From NCBI RefSeq assembly GCF_029227915.1, contig NC_079885.1:16813001-16877000 (forward strand): a DNA stretch of 64,000 nucleotides, given 5' to 3'. Shown piece after piece: positions 1-10,814 of the stretch. The DNA comes from Hydractinia symbiolongicarpus. Its lineage: Eukaryota; Cnidaria; Hydrozoa; Anthoathecata; Hydractiniidae. Within the stretch, counting starts at the first letter, position 1; every line of letters begins with the position of its first letter. Both the position numbers and the translations under genes were made by a program. Under the pieces are notes generated by a model. The model made no database searches, was not told where the DNA came from, and was given only the letters and a program-made list of their open reading frames with translations.

Positions 1-832
1 AGTTTTGACAGTGCCATTCATAAAAACACCAAATTAGATGACGTCACTAAATTTAATTATCTTAATTCACTTTTGGACAAAAGCGCAGCTAACTCTTTAA
101 AAGGTTTAACATTATCATCAGAAAATTTTGAAAGATCGATTTGGTGACCTACAAATAATAATATCCGCTAATATGGATACCCTGCTACCTCTCCTTTCAG
201 TGCCATCCTCTTATAACATCCTAACGTTGAGAAATGTTTACAACACGATCGAAATCCATGCCCGAAATCTCCAAAATTCTGACATCAATCCAGCACATTA
301 TGGCCCAATTTTAACATCCGTTATCATAAGTAAACTCCCAGACGACTTCAGATTAAAAATTTCAAAAATGACGCCTGCAGGAAAATGGGAATTTAATAAA
401 TTGTTAGATACGATATGTCGTCTAACAACAATGCTCCAAATGAGTTCAGAGAAAATTATCTTCTTCAACATTCTTTGTGGCCGATCCTTCGAAAATCACA
501 TGTTCTTATTGTAAAGCAGCCCATCCTTTAAATCAATGTAAAATTGTTACAGAAGTTTCTGCAAGAAAATTTATTCTTCCACAAAAAAATAAATGTTTTA
601 ATTGTTTACGTACTGGACATTTTATTAAAAGTTGTCAAAAAGATTCAAAATGTTATTCGTGTGGTGGAAGGCACCACATATCGATTTGCAAAAAAAAAAG
701 AGTTTAAAAATAATTCAGAGCATCAATCAAAAGTTCAGAAAGATCAATAACAAGAATCCTGTGATTATAAAGAAACAGAAACACCTGGCTGTACAGCAAT
801 GCTCATTAACAATAACAGCAGTCACACTCTCC
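1..832 (+). pseudogene. BEL/Pao retrotransposon gag fragment, frameshifted
   Basis: Three successive pieces in three frames make up a gag-like protein. Bases 1-150 (open from the window edge) and 150-470 resemble the DUF1759-type gag of the intact BEL element at 43.1 kb: both share a KFNYL segment and an RFG(D/N)xQ...NMD/HME segment in the same order. Bases 477-707 carry zinc knuckles of the form CxxC...C, CxNCLRTGHFIKSC and CYSCGGRHHISIC, matching the knuckles of the 43-kb element in spacing but not closely in sequence, so this is another BEL family. Two frameshifts, near 150 and 470, break it. A short stretch past 707 still looks gag-like (near 780-820) before the LINE tail begins at about 833, so the LINE probably landed in it. 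Element identity is fairly sure; exact ends are not. Confidence 0.7.
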
Positions 833-870
833 TTCATCATCATAATCATCATCATCATCATCATCATTCT
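833..870 (-). repeat. Trinucleotide 3' tail of LINE copy 1
   Basis: The plus strand shows a run of CAT units, with one AAT variant, ending next to TTCTCGGCTTAACGTCC. On the element strand this is a GAT/ATG tail right after the 3' UTR, as expected for a LINE copied by target-primed reverse transcription with a microsatellite tail. Confidence 0.8.
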
Positions 871-874
871 CGGC

Positions 875-3139
875 TTAACGTCCGTTTTCCATGCTAGCAT
901 GGGTTGGACGGGGTATATTAATGACCCTCTTCCAATCTGATCTAGACTGTGTTAGATCTAAACTCAACTTCCTCTCTATCAAGTCTGTCCTTATAACCTC
1001 CTGCCAAGTCTTTCTCGGTCTGCCTCTGGGCTTTGCCCCAGGAACTATCAAGTCTCTACACTTTCTTACCCAATTATCCTCCTCCATTCTTTCCAAGTGC
1101 CCCAGCCAATTCAATCTTCTTATCTGGATAACATCTTTAATTCTACGGAGACTTAGCCTGCTTCTTAGCTCATCTGAACTCTTTCTGTCTCTCAGACTGG
1201 CATTACACATCCACCTAACCCTTCTCATATCATTCCTTTCTAAACAGTCAAGATCTTCCTGCTTCACTGCCCATGTCTCACTACCGTACAACATAACACT
1301 TCTTACACAGGCCTCATACAACCTACCTTTTACCTCAATTGACAGGACTCTGCTAGTCAATAAAGGAAGTAACTCTCTAAACTTTTTCCAAGCAGAACCT
1401 ATCCTGCAAGTAACACTTCTTTCAACACCCCCTTCACTGCCCAACATATCACCTAAGTAACAGAAGTTCTTAACTATCTCTAACGAGCCACTGTTGTACA
1501 TCATTAAAGCTGGAAATACTTCATTCTCTATAGTCTCACCTTTGCAACGCTTGCATACAAACTGTATGTCAGCTCTTAACCTTCCACTAATACTACTGCA
1601 CTTCTTATGTACCCAATGCTTGCAGGTCTGACAAAAAATTGAGTTACTACCAACCCCTTTCCTGCAAACTCCACAAGGCCACTTTCCAACTACAAGGTCA
1701 CACTTGGCTGCAATGCTACTTATCATGACTTTAGACTTTGCTGTGTTTACCTTCAGCCCTTTCTCTTCTAGTCCTTTCTTCCACTTCTCAAACTTTTCAA
1801 CTAATTCTTCCATCGACTCTGCTATGAGAACCAAATCATCTGCATACAATAACTCCCATGGACAACCTGTTCTGAACTCCATCGACAGCGCTTCTAAGAC
1901 TAGAATAAACAACAAAGGACTAAGTACAGAACCCTGATGTACACCAACATTTACACTAAATTCATCACTAAGTGAATCGTTAATCCTGACACGACTTCTA
2001 GCATTGCTGTACATAGACTGAACCATCGTAACTAGCCACTCATCCACACCTAATTTTCTCATAGCCCACCAAATAACTTTACGTGGCACTCTATCAAAAG
2101 CTTTCTCTAAATCTACAAAGGCAAAATAGAGATTCTTTCTCTTTCCTAAATACTTTTCCTGAAGCTGTCTGAGTAAAAATATTGCATCTGTAGTGCCACG
2201 CCCTGGAACAAAACCAAATTGCATCTTATCTATATCAATTCTTTCTCTAAGTAACTTATCAATCACTCTTTCAATAACTTTCATTACTTGATCAACCAAC
2301 TTTAAACCTCTATAGTTACCCCTTTCTAATGCATCACCCTTGCCCTTGAAACAGTTCACTATTACACTCGACTGCCACTCACTCGGAATAGCACCATCCT
2401 TTATAATCTGGTTAGCAAGACTTGTAATAAGCTCAACTCCAATATATCCAGATGCTTTTACCATCTCTGCAACAATACCTGATACTCCTGCAGCTTTGCC
2501 AATCTTCAATTTCCTAATAGCCTCCACTACCCATTCTGTCTTGATCTGCATTGCTGGCCCTTCTACGACATCATCATCAGACAAATTATCCTCGTCTCAA
2601 TCAAACTCAGTGTTAAGCAACCTCTGATAATGATTCTTCCAAGCTACCCTTTTCTCCTCCTCTGTGCTAGCCAAAACACCTTCATCATTACGTATACACT
2701 TCTTACCTACAATATCTTGATTAGTCTTCTTCATTTGCTTTGCTATCTTGAATACCTCATTGCGCTGGTCTTCCCTTCTTAACACATCTGCAAATCTGTT
2801 TCTCTCTGCTTCTGATTTTGCCTTATACAATGCTGTACGAGCGCGACGCTTAGCTTGTAAAAAAATATCTTTACTACCACCTGACTTCCACTCTTTCCAA
2901 AGTTTCCTCTTTTCCTTTATACACTGGTCAACCTCATTATTCCACCACCAGGTCTGTCTATGTCTAGCTGGTCCTTTCGTCCACCCACAGGTATCATCAG
3001 AAGCTTCTAGAAGACAATTCTTTAAAGTAGTCCAAGTACTTTCAACATTGTCACTATCACATTGACTATTGTAGGCTAACTGCTGAACTTTTGCACTAAA
3101 TTGTCTTGCTACAATCTCTTCCTTCAGCTTCCAGACTTT
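875..3139 (-). pseudogene. LINE reverse transcriptase with inserted PHD-like zinc finger
   Basis: In frame with the endonuclease but after a TGA, this part runs through a lysine/arginine-rich linker (about 3139-2600), a second TGA (2597-2599; copy 2 has TGG there) and a 569-residue open stretch. Reverse transcriptase motifs are FVDLEKAFD (residues 156-164 of that stretch), the VHQGSVLSPLLF block and YADD (247-250, the catalytic aspartates). After the palm comes a C4HC3 arrangement at Cys304, 307, 318, 321, His326, Cys329, 344 and 347, which fits a PHD finger. Then comes a thumb-like part with SVMLYGSETWAVK and RRLNWLGHLERM. The polymerase core looks undamaged; only the stop codons disable it. 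Confidence 0.87.
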
Positions 3140-4066
3140 TCAACGGGGCCTGTACTTTCCCTTGGCTTCTTTAACACTCTTCAAGATAATATCACAAACC
3201 AGCAACCTATGCTGGGAAACACACTCTTCCGCCGATATAACTTTCACGTCCTTCACCACTTTCTTGTCTGACTTTCTAACCAAAAAGTAATCTATCTGTG
3301 TCTTGCAACCACCTGACTCATATGTTATTAGCCTACTCTGTCTCTTACTGAATGATGTGTTGCAAACCACCATGTCCGTTGCCATTCCAAACTCAAGCAA
3401 TCTCTCCCCTTCCTTATTTCTGCTCCCAAATCCATAGCCTCCATGCACGCCTCTATAACCTTCAGATGACTTCCCAACATGACCATTAAAGTCGCCGCCC
3501 ACCATGACAAGTTCAGTGTCTCCAAACTTTGATGTGACTGCTATTAACTCATCATAAAACTTATCTTTATCTTCCTCACTGAGTCCACACTGTGGAGCAT
3601 AAACTGACAGAAAAGTGACAATCCTATTACCTATCAAAAACTTTATCACTATAATACGACTATTAACACGCATAACATCTATTACTTTTTCTACCCACTT
3701 CTCCGCAACGAATATGCCAACTCCTCCATATCCATCACTATTACCAATCCAAAAAAGCTTATACCTTGCCCTCCTACCTTCCACAAATCTCACTGAAGCT
3801 CCTCTCCACCTAACTTCCTGAACACAAAACATATCAACAGATCTACGTTCTAACATTTCAACTACTTCACCTGCTCTACCTCTCAGAGTACCAACATTTA
3901 CACTAGCCATCCTCAACCTAGTGTTATCTACCTTGTGATGTGATAGCTGGGTAACGGTCTGACGATGCTCACATCTGACATCTGTCTTACCGTGTGCGAC
4001 ACCTTCACTCCTTAAAGTTCCAGCCCCGTTTACGCAGTTTGTCTGATCAACTATTCTTACGGCCAT
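3140..4066 (-). CDS. LINE apurinic-like endonuclease domain
   Basis: A 308-residue frame with the exonuclease-endonuclease-phosphatase fold of APE-type LINEs; in the family it nicks target DNA to prime reverse transcription. Visible motifs are MASVNVGTLRG near residue 53, FCVQEVRW near 80, the GGVGIFVAEKW block, GGDFNGHVG (catalytic Asp/Asn loop), QIDYFLVR and the terminal SQHRLLVCDI containing the catalytic His. The frame stops at a TGA at 3140-3142, but the same frame continues open below with LINE linker sequence, so this is the N-terminal half of one polyprotein. Copy 2 has the same TGA at the same site. The start at 4066 is the first ATG after the leader; residues 1-50 show no known domain. 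Confidence 0.88.
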   Translation of the reverse strand: MAVRIVDQTNCVNGAGTLRSEGVAHGKTDVRCEHRQTVTQLSHHKVDNTRLRMASVNVGTLRGRAGEVVEMLERRSVDMFCVQEVRWRGASVRFVEGRRARYKLFWIGNSDGYGGVGIFVAEKWVEKVIDVMRVNSRIIVIKFLIGNRIVTFLSVYAPQCGLSEEDKDKFYDELIAVTSKFGDTELVMVGGDFNGHVGKSSEGYRGVHGGYGFGSRNKEGERLLEFGMATDMVVCNTSFSKRQSRLITYESGGCKTQIDYFLVRKSDKKVVKDVKVISAEECVSQHRLLVCDIILKSVKEAKGKYRPR

Positions 4067-4190
4067 TAATAAAGAGTTTTGGCATTGTTTTACAGCTGGA
4101 TGCCCTTCCTAGCACCAACCGTTCACAGACCGGACTGGGTGTTTTTAAAGTGACACCATCACTAGAACTGGCAGGAAGATATCTATGGTT

Positions 4191-4929
4191 GCTAAGTACT
4201 TGACAAAAAATTTCATGCAACTGATAACTCGTAAATCAACAAATATAACATCAATTAAAGAAATCATCTGTTTATCTTTGTAACTTTTAGCAGATTAGTT
4301 GCTTCTCTTATCCCATTAGAAAGATCAAATTTCATTTTTTAGTATTTACAATCCCACAAAATTGTCCATGTGGGTATTTTTTTATTCCCCCTAGAATTTA
4401 AAAAACAAATAACATAAAACACAAGACGGAAATTGATTGAACTTTTTTTAGTTGTTTTAAAAATTATTTTGCAAGTTTAAAAATTTTCCCAGATCGGCAC
4501 AATAACGAAAGTGTGGAAGGTGACTATCAGAAGATATTTTTAACAAAGGTGAGCATGTGTGTGAAGAGAAAAAAATGATATAAAAAATATTTGTTTGTGA
4601 TAATTGTTTTGACATTCTCAATCTTTTTATTGACATTCTCCTGTATTATGTTTACCATGAGAAACATTTATAATATTTGTAACATTCGTCATTATTTAAG
4701 TGACAAGAAATAAAAAGTGCAATAAAAAGCACTTACAGTTTTTGGCGAATGTATACGAGCTGGTGCTCATGCCATCGCTTTCGTGTGAAGGAATGGTCCG
4801 ATTTAAGGTGTGTAAGATTATTGTTTTGATAGTTTTAAGGAGAAAAACAGAAACATTCAGGTTTGTACAATGCGTGATTCAAAATGTACAATTTAGGTTT
4901 CAAAGATACAAATGCACATAAATACATAC
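4191..4929 (-). other. VPS39 intron sequence, A+T-rich, no gene seen
   Basis: Starts at the VPS39 splice donor on its right. I see no coding sequence, and the later VPS39 exons do not appear anywhere between here and base 1. The first intron therefore extends past the left edge of the window. Confidence 0.6.
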
Positions 4930-5485
4930 CACTATCTGCTTTGATCAACATGTATTCCTTCTTCGTACCAACACAAAGATATGTTCCGACCCATATGACA
5001 GTTCGCGGTGTTTCCGGCAATCCTAACTCACCATGTAATTCCTGAAATTCATTCTTAATCCATACATAGGTCTGAATTTTCCTTTTTGAAATTGTGCACA
5101 ACCTCATGGAATCCTTACCAGAATATGTAGAAGTATTAATTGCAAAGTAGTTGACACCTTTGCCTTTAGGAAACTGGGTTTTACAAGAATATGTGTCGAA
5201 ATCATGAACACTGATCATACCATCACATAAACTAATTAAGACACCATACTGCTCCTCAACTACAAGTTGTGAAATTGGCTTTCGGCCAAATGCTTTGTTT
5301 GATCTTTGAAGTTCTACTTCAAATCGTTGATCAGATCTTCCACTTGATAAATCTTCCTGAATACCATATACCAGGAGATGGCCTTTGTTTGTCCCTACTA
5401 GCAGTTTATTGCCAGATGTTGCTATACATTCAATCTCTAATGGCAATTTTTCCAATATTGCCACACAGTCAAATGCATCATGCAT
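4930..5485 (-). CDS. VPS39: VPS39 (Vam6/HOPS subunit), first coding exon, CNH domain start
   Basis: The 185-codon frame begins MHDAFDCVAILEKLPLEI, which I recognise as the start of VPS39, and follows that family with LLVGTNKGHLLVY, RFEVELQRSNK and VHDFDTYSCKT. This is the first part of the N-terminal citron-homology (CNH) beta-propeller. VPS39 is a subunit of the HOPS tethering complex, acting with Rab7 and SNAREs in fusion of late endosomes with lysosomes. The reading runs to ...LIKADSG and meets a canonical donor G|GTATGT at 4930/4929, leaving phase 1. The frame past the donor (to 4835) does not look like VPS39. The family is normally about 850-900 residues, so roughly a fifth is present. 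The Met start agrees with the conserved N terminus. Confidence 0.93.
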
Positions 5486-6246
5486 TTTTGTAATGTCCAG
5501 AAAGCGAAGAACTTTCTTTCTTTTGTGTCACATAATGCTAAAATATACATAAATCATAAAGTAAATATAGTTGTATAGTAGAAAATGTTTTACACATTCT
5601 GTAAGTAGATTGAATTAATGTGTGGTGACCTTTGAACTGCAGACCTACTACATATTAAAACTACTCCCTTTAACACATCCTTTAAATTTGTTTGGCATGG
5701 CACTATGTAAAGATAGTGTCCACTGCACACTTAGCTTCCCTCTGTTTACATTGCAGCAAAAATGTTTGAAAAGGAATTTTTGTTACTGTGAAAATATGAA
5801 AAAAATAATACAATAATATAAATATAGGACTTTGTGACATAACGTCAAAGGAACTAATTTGTCATTGAGCCATTAGGATATAGTTTCTTATTGCATATCC
5901 ATATTGCCCCGTACTAACACACAGACTAAGCGTATTAATATAATTTATAAAATAATCAAGCTATTTTCCAGACTGTCGAGCCAATTCCAGAATATTTTAA
6001 GACTTTCCAGACTTCTGAAAGACGTAACAACCATTTTGCGCAACCTAGGTTCTAGCCTTTGTTATCAGTTTTGTAAGGTGTATTATGCTAAGAGACTTCT
6101 GAAGATAGCAGGGCATAGTGCATGGGCAACCTTTTGCATAATAAACATTTGTCTACTTGTACAGAGCTTTTTAAAAATGAGTTTTGGTTTGATACAATAG
6201 TAATTTGAACTTTGTAAAAAGTTGGGTAACTATTAAGACACAGAGT
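5486..6246 (-). other. VPS39 5' leader and upstream region, no gene seen
   Basis: The first 50 bases or so upstream of the VPS39 ATG are its probable 5' untranslated leader. A TTTTAG at about 5540 on the gene strand could be a splice acceptor for a non-coding first exon. The rest is A+T-rich with no supportable reading frame and ends at the copia LTR remnant. The promoter probably lies here but no motif decides it. Confidence 0.4.
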
Positions 6247-6331
6247 GGCTTGATGCGGATAAAAAACCCGCTAAACATATATTATTTTCATAAGCCTAAA
6301 ATATAAAACACAATATGTTAATATAAATTCA
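6247..6331 (-). repeat. Copia 3' LTR remnant
   Basis: Direct repeat of 10195-10280 with scattered differences. On the element strand it starts TGAATTTATATTAAC directly after the purine tract. Homology fades below 6247, so the full LTR length is unclear. Confidence 0.65.
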
Positions 6332-6365
6332 CTCTCTTTTATAAAAGAACCTTCTTAGGAGTAGA

Positions 6366-7225
6366 CTACCCTTCAGTCCTGGCCATTATTCTGGGCCCTA
6401 TTGTATATAAAAAATATAAACAAAATGTCCAATAAAACATAAATGTAAAGTGATGTGATGACAGGCCATTCTTTGTTAATGTGTCAGCCAGTTGTTCATC
6501 AGTTTTAACCCGATGGATCTTTACCACATCCTTGTTCAAAATCAGTTGTTTCAATGCTCCAATATCTATCTTTAACCTCTTCTCACTACAATACTTAAAA
6601 GATTTCAAAGCTTCAACCACCGATTTGTTGTCTGTTATTGTCTCAATGGGGAATCTATTAGCATTATGACCATAAACAATCTCACAATATGCTGCTGAAG
6701 CGTACAATGCTGCATCAATACCTTCACCCATAGCCAATGTTTCAGCAGCAAGCGAGCTTCTGACAATTCGTTTGAGATGTTTTGATTGCCATACAACTGT
6801 TGTTTTCATCAGCAAGGAAAATGAGATAAGCACCTTGACTTCCACCAGCAGGCAGGTTGCCAAATGCCGCATCTGTATAGACAATAATTTTGATGGGATT
6901 CTGAAGTTGTTTGAAGGTCATAGCGTAGAAATCATTTTTAAGTTTTCTAATGACTTTGTTGAGCGCGACAATGTCTTTGGATGTTGATTTTTCCATATTG
7001 ACTGCAAGATTTGATACGTTAAAGCTGATGTCTGGTCGAGTTTGATTGCTTACCCACAAGAGTTGTCCAATTTCAGATTGTAGAACATCTCGTTCTTTTG
7101 AAGAAAGAATTTTCTCAACTTCAGAACGATCAAATAAGGTGGCAGCAGTCTGTTGATGTAATCAGCCTGCTCAATAATAATACTTTCTTCATCTTGACAA
7201 ATGTTGACACCAAGATATCTGAAGG
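6366..7225 (-). pseudogene. Copia RNase H and end of reverse transcriptase
   Basis: Translated on the minus strand in overlapping frames, this shows WVSNQTRPDISF (about 7055-7020), typical of the copia RT-RNase H connection, then IVYTDAAFGN, SSLAAETLA, ETITDNKSVVEAL and the final KTDEQLADTLTK. These are the RNase H acidic residues and C-terminal block of copia polyproteins. At least two frameshifts separate the pieces (near 6880 and 7055), so no functional enzyme is made. Confidence 0.8.
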
Positions 7226-7962
7226 TTACCTCTTCTTTCCGCCCCACAGTAAAGTGCTGCGCAACTGAGGTATAATTTGATTGGAAAAATAACTATCCCG
7301 ACACCAAAGAAAGTTGTCAACATGAACAGCTATCATCCCAATTAGCACACTCTCTTTATGCCATGTAAAAAGGGCTGGGTCAACATGGGACACCTTCCCT
7401 CCAAGTGTTGAAATGGTATTTTTGACATGCTGATACCATTTAAGAGAGGCATCTAAGAGACCATAAACACATTTGCGAAGTTTCCACATATATCCTTAGG
7501 CACAGTGGGCTACAGGAGGGGGATAAAGAAACACATTTCCCTCAATAAATTCACCCTGCAGAAATGCAGTTTTGATGTCAATAATTTTCATTTTCCACCT
7601 GTTTTGATTAATTACAGATATATCATGACTCGTAGTGAATCTTTAGCACATGTTGGTGAATCTTTTTTAATAATACCAGTTTCTTTATAACCCCGAGCAA
7701 CTAAACGTGCCTTTGGTTTTAGACCATCATTTGTTGGTTTCAGAGAACATACCCATCGAACAGATATACATTTCTGTTGTTTATAGAGCACCTCCTCATA
7801 AACACTCTTAACAGCTGGAAGGTGCTCCTTCCAGCTGTTAAGTTCTTCTTCTTTAGCACCAACAAACGATTCATGTTTTAATTCAAGTACCTCACCGGTA
7901 GTAACAACATCCTGTTCTTTGTCTACATCTAATTCGTTCTCAAGAATTTGAATATTCCTCAC
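7226..7962 (-). pseudogene. Copia reverse transcriptase core, broken
   Basis: The 5' part gives CISVRWVCSLKP, KARLVARGYKE and the following PTCAKDSLR, the usual copia RT entry. The later part (7489-7226) gives RKCVYGLLDASLKWYQ and VHVDNFLWC, where the usual catalytic VDD reads VDN. Between them (about 7610-7490) the frame is lost, and RT residues are missing or scrambled. The N for D change and frameshifts both predict loss of function. Confidence 0.8.
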
Positions 7963-8118
7963 ATTTGAAAGATTAAGGCTAGTAATTTTTCCAGCATTGG
8001 AGTTGGGTGATTTGTATTGGATGTTGAACCATTTGGAATATTGACCTGTACTATTTCCTTCTCTACTTAATATTTTGGCTTCACAGTATTGTCCATCTGT
8101 TTGTTAAAAGGTTATTTT

Positions 8119-9260
8119 CTAATTCACTTTGATTTTTGGTTGGTCAGTAGGTGCAATTCGTGATGTGGTAGATGCAGTTCTTGGTGCAGATACAGCTGCT
8201 TTATTTGCTGCCTGTTTATGGGTTTCAGGTGCAGTCATTGAAACAGGTGGAGGTGGTGTTTCGTCATCTGACTCATTTTCTTCTTCGGTAGTTGCTTTCT
8301 TTGTGACAGGTATGACCACATTTTCCTTGGTGCAAGGTAGCTGAGTTAAGGTTACTTCCACTTGATCTTGAGTGTGTGGGTCAGCAAATTGCACAACAAC
8401 AAACATGTGCGTTGATATATCTTGAGCCTTGTCGTATGAAAACAACAGGTCCATCTTGACCAAGAACCTTAGCAGACCTTTCCATCTTTGGTCATCTTCT
8501 CGCTTGTAGTACACATTATCACCGAATTGGTAAGTGCCATGGTAAGACCATTGCCTGGTTTGTTTTCGAAGAGCATGTTTAAATTTCTCAGAGGACTCTG
8601 CATTAATAAATGCCTGGTGTGCTGCATGGACAGCAGAAAGGTGTTTGGCAACAACTGCTATTTCGGGAGTAGTATCCAGAGAGGACGTTCTGCAGTAAAA
8701 GTTGTTGGTAAATTTGGATTGCAGCCAAATACTAGCTGTGATTCACTAGGGAATTTTTGGCATTAATTGCCCAAGCAAGTGCTGTTTTCCATTCGCATTT
8801 CGATCTTCCTTGATTATCAACAGTACATGAGTCAATGTTTCCTTATGAGCCATTACTCCAAGGTGAATATGCTGGAGTTGTTGAAATTTTTATACCAAAT
8901 GTTTTGCACATGTCCACAAAATTGTCGCCAATAAATTCTCCACCATTGTCAGAGAATACTTTGCTTGATGCTCCCACAATAATTATCCAGCATTTCATAA
9001 ATGCACGGACTGAGGCGTCTTTGTTTCGAATGATCGGTGCATTTGAAGTCTTGTGAACTCATCAATGACATGCATGTACGAAAGATTTTGATCTAGACTA
9101 TGAAGATCCATGGAGACTGTTTGATAAAGTTATTCACTTTGGATAATCCAAGAACAGGTCGAGCGGCTGGCTTTTTATATTTGATGCACGTGTCACATTC
9201 ACCAACAACATTGTCAATTAATTTGTCAGTCTGGTTATCCATCCTTTCTGCATTTGTGAT
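8119..9260 (-). pseudogene. Copia integrase and integrase-RT spacer, broken
   Basis: Read on the minus strand, 9220-9150 gives a CDTCIKYKKPAARPV block, the end of the integrase zinc-binding domain, followed by the core with a VFSDNGGEFIGDNF segment near 8970-8920. The C-terminal part passes into a 131-residue open stretch (8514-8119) rich in T, P and acidic residues, the usual low-complexity spacer before RT. Several frameshifts interrupt it. Confidence 0.72.
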
Positions 9261-9498
9261 TAGCTATTTTAAATTATGAGCACTAGCATGTCTGAATTGT
9301 TTATGTAGCTTCATAAATTGCTTTTTGCGTTCCGTTGGATTCAGTTCTTGCTGAAAGGCTAATTCCTCTTGATGTCTATGCAGTAGTGACCGCTGGTGGA
9401 GAGACAAAGTTTCGTCTCTTTGCCAAACATGGTGGCTTATCATTTTTTATATCAATGATGCACTTTTTGTCACCAATTTTGATAGGAATGATTGCTTT

Positions 9499-10080
9499 TT
9501 ACGAAAAGGACTTTTTGCTATAAGACGCTTCTTCTGGTTTTATTGCAGATGAAGACATTGTGGCATCAAAATCAGGTTTTGAAAAGATTCTCTTGAGAGC
9601 AGATTTCATTGTGTCAAAGTTTAACTCATTAGCAACTGCAAGATCGACTTTTCTCTCATCATCTCTAAGATTTGCACCATCAAGTACTGTGAATGTCAAA
9701 ATTGTATCTGGTAATTTCATGTCATGGTCATGCATTTTGCAATACAAGTGTTCGAACTCGACAATATAGTCATTCATAGAAATGTTTTCCAATTTTTGAA
9801 ACAAAATAAATTTTGAGTATGCATTATAAGCTTCGCCAACTTTCTCGCTTTTAAATGCTACATCAAGCTTTTCAAGTAGAATATTTATGCCATTATCAAC
9901 ATGCAATGCTGCAGCATTCAGGTAAGAAACTGTTTTTTCTGCCTTTACTTTTCCTTCTAAGGAGTCTAACAGTACAATAATGCCTTGTTCTTTTTTATCA
10001 ACAGAAGTAACAAGTTTCCACATCTAATTTTGTTTTTCCAAGTCGTGTAATATACAACCTGGAAAAACAAAATTAGACAT
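9499..10080 (-). pseudogene. Copia gag-like protein with early stop
   Basis: The best start is the ATG at 10080, beginning MSNFVFPG, with a TAG at 10024-10026 in the same frame. After it 174 codons are open. The sequence (GIIVLLDSLEGK, AYNAYSKFILFQKLEN, YIVEFEHLYCKM) fits the copia gag (UBN2-type) family, which forms the virus-like particle shell. The zinc knuckle expected downstream is not seen in frame. Confidence 0.72.
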
Positions 10081-10194
10081 TTCGTCTTCGAATTTCGGCG
10101 GGGTCTTCTTTTTTGAAGCTAATGTTAATTAACGATTGCTCAGTCTTTAAAACAAAGTGAAATACAGTTCAGTCTTTAGAACAAAGTAAAATCT

Positions 10195-10280
10195 TGGCTC
10201 GATGCGGATAAAAACACCTCTGAACATATTATTTTCATAAGCCTAAATATAAAACACAATATGTTAATATAAATATAACA
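10195..10280 (-). repeat. Copia 5' LTR remnant
   Basis: On the element strand it starts TGTTATATTTATATTAAC at 10280 and shares about 80 bases with 6247-6331. No clear primer-binding site was recognised between it and gag. Confidence 0.62.
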
Positions 10281-10814
10281 CTTTGTTATCCTCTGTTTTT
10301 TTTCATTCACATCGTTCCACTTGTTGGGATTTTCTTTGTGATTGCATTTATTTTTTTTTGTTAATTTAAAGTTAGGATGACTAACTGAAAAATCTTAAAT
10401 TTACGAACAAGGAAAACAAGGGTGCCAGCTTGTTTTATTGTTCTAGGGAATGCAAAGTGAACAGCATCTTGACTGTAACAGACCAGCCTGAAATAGTATG
10501 TCACAAACTGCACAGGTTGAAAAAGGACTCAATTTTTCAAAATAATAGTTTTTACTGTTGTTGAGAGCGGCCACCAACAGTTAAAGAAAAATTGTAATTA
10601 TTTCAGATAATGTTACTTTGGTAAAAAGTGAATATACTGCAATAACTTTCTCATGCAAAGCTTTTAGGTCAGTTAACCTTAGAAAATTACCTTGGGATCA
10701 GTGCCATCCAGAGATATTTTGGTCATACCACTCTATTTGCTTAAATAGAGTCTTGTTTGGGGGCCACCATTGTTTAGCGACAATAATAAGTTAAATATAA
10801 ACAAATTTATTTTT
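10281..10814. other. A+T-rich spacer, no gene seen
   Basis: Nothing coding is supportable. A 9-bp inverted repeat (ACTCTATTT...AAATAGAGT) lies near 10730-10755; alone it means little. Confidence 0.4.

Larger units (their letters stand above)
833..4190 (-). mobile_element. APE-type LINE (non-LTR retrotransposon), copy 1, nearly full length
   Basis: On the minus strand the element runs from a 5' leader at about 4190-4067, which contains a conserved-looking GGTGCTAGGAAGGGCATCC block, through an endonuclease and reverse transcriptase reading frame, to a 3' end with a (GAT/ATG)n tail at 833-870. The simple trinucleotide tail instead of poly(A) is typical of several APE-type clades. All coding sequence lies in one frame, interrupted by a TGA at 3140-3142 and another at 2597-2599. 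It is inserted in a BEL remnant and, given the VPS39 exon to its right on the same strand, probably in the first VPS39 intron in sense orientation. A second copy in opposite orientation lies at 16430-19064. I cannot fix the clade; the endonuclease resembles the CFDP2/RTE-like group. Confidence 0.88.
6247..10280 (-). mobile_element. Ty1/copia-like LTR retrotransposon, eroded
   Basis: On the minus strand the order is LTR remnant, gag, integrase, reverse transcriptase, RNase H, LTR remnant, the copia order. The LTR pieces at 10195-10280 and 6247-6331 share about 80 aligned bases, including GATGCGGATAAAAA and TTATTTTCATAAGCCTAAA. A purine tract (AAAAGAGAG on the element strand) touches the 3' LTR start at 6332. 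Many frameshifts and stops, plus LTR divergence, show an old, dead copy. It lies upstream of the VPS39 start. Confidence 0.82.

Noticed and set aside
1704-1937. Plus-strand frames across the LINE (for example 891-1460, 1704-1937)
   Set aside because: They are antisense shadows of the minus-strand reverse transcriptase.
10024-10076. 17-bp perfect inverted repeat with 19-base loop near the copia gag start
   Set aside because: It lies within the first codons of gag; chance symmetry in low-complexity coding sequence is enough to explain it without further evidence.
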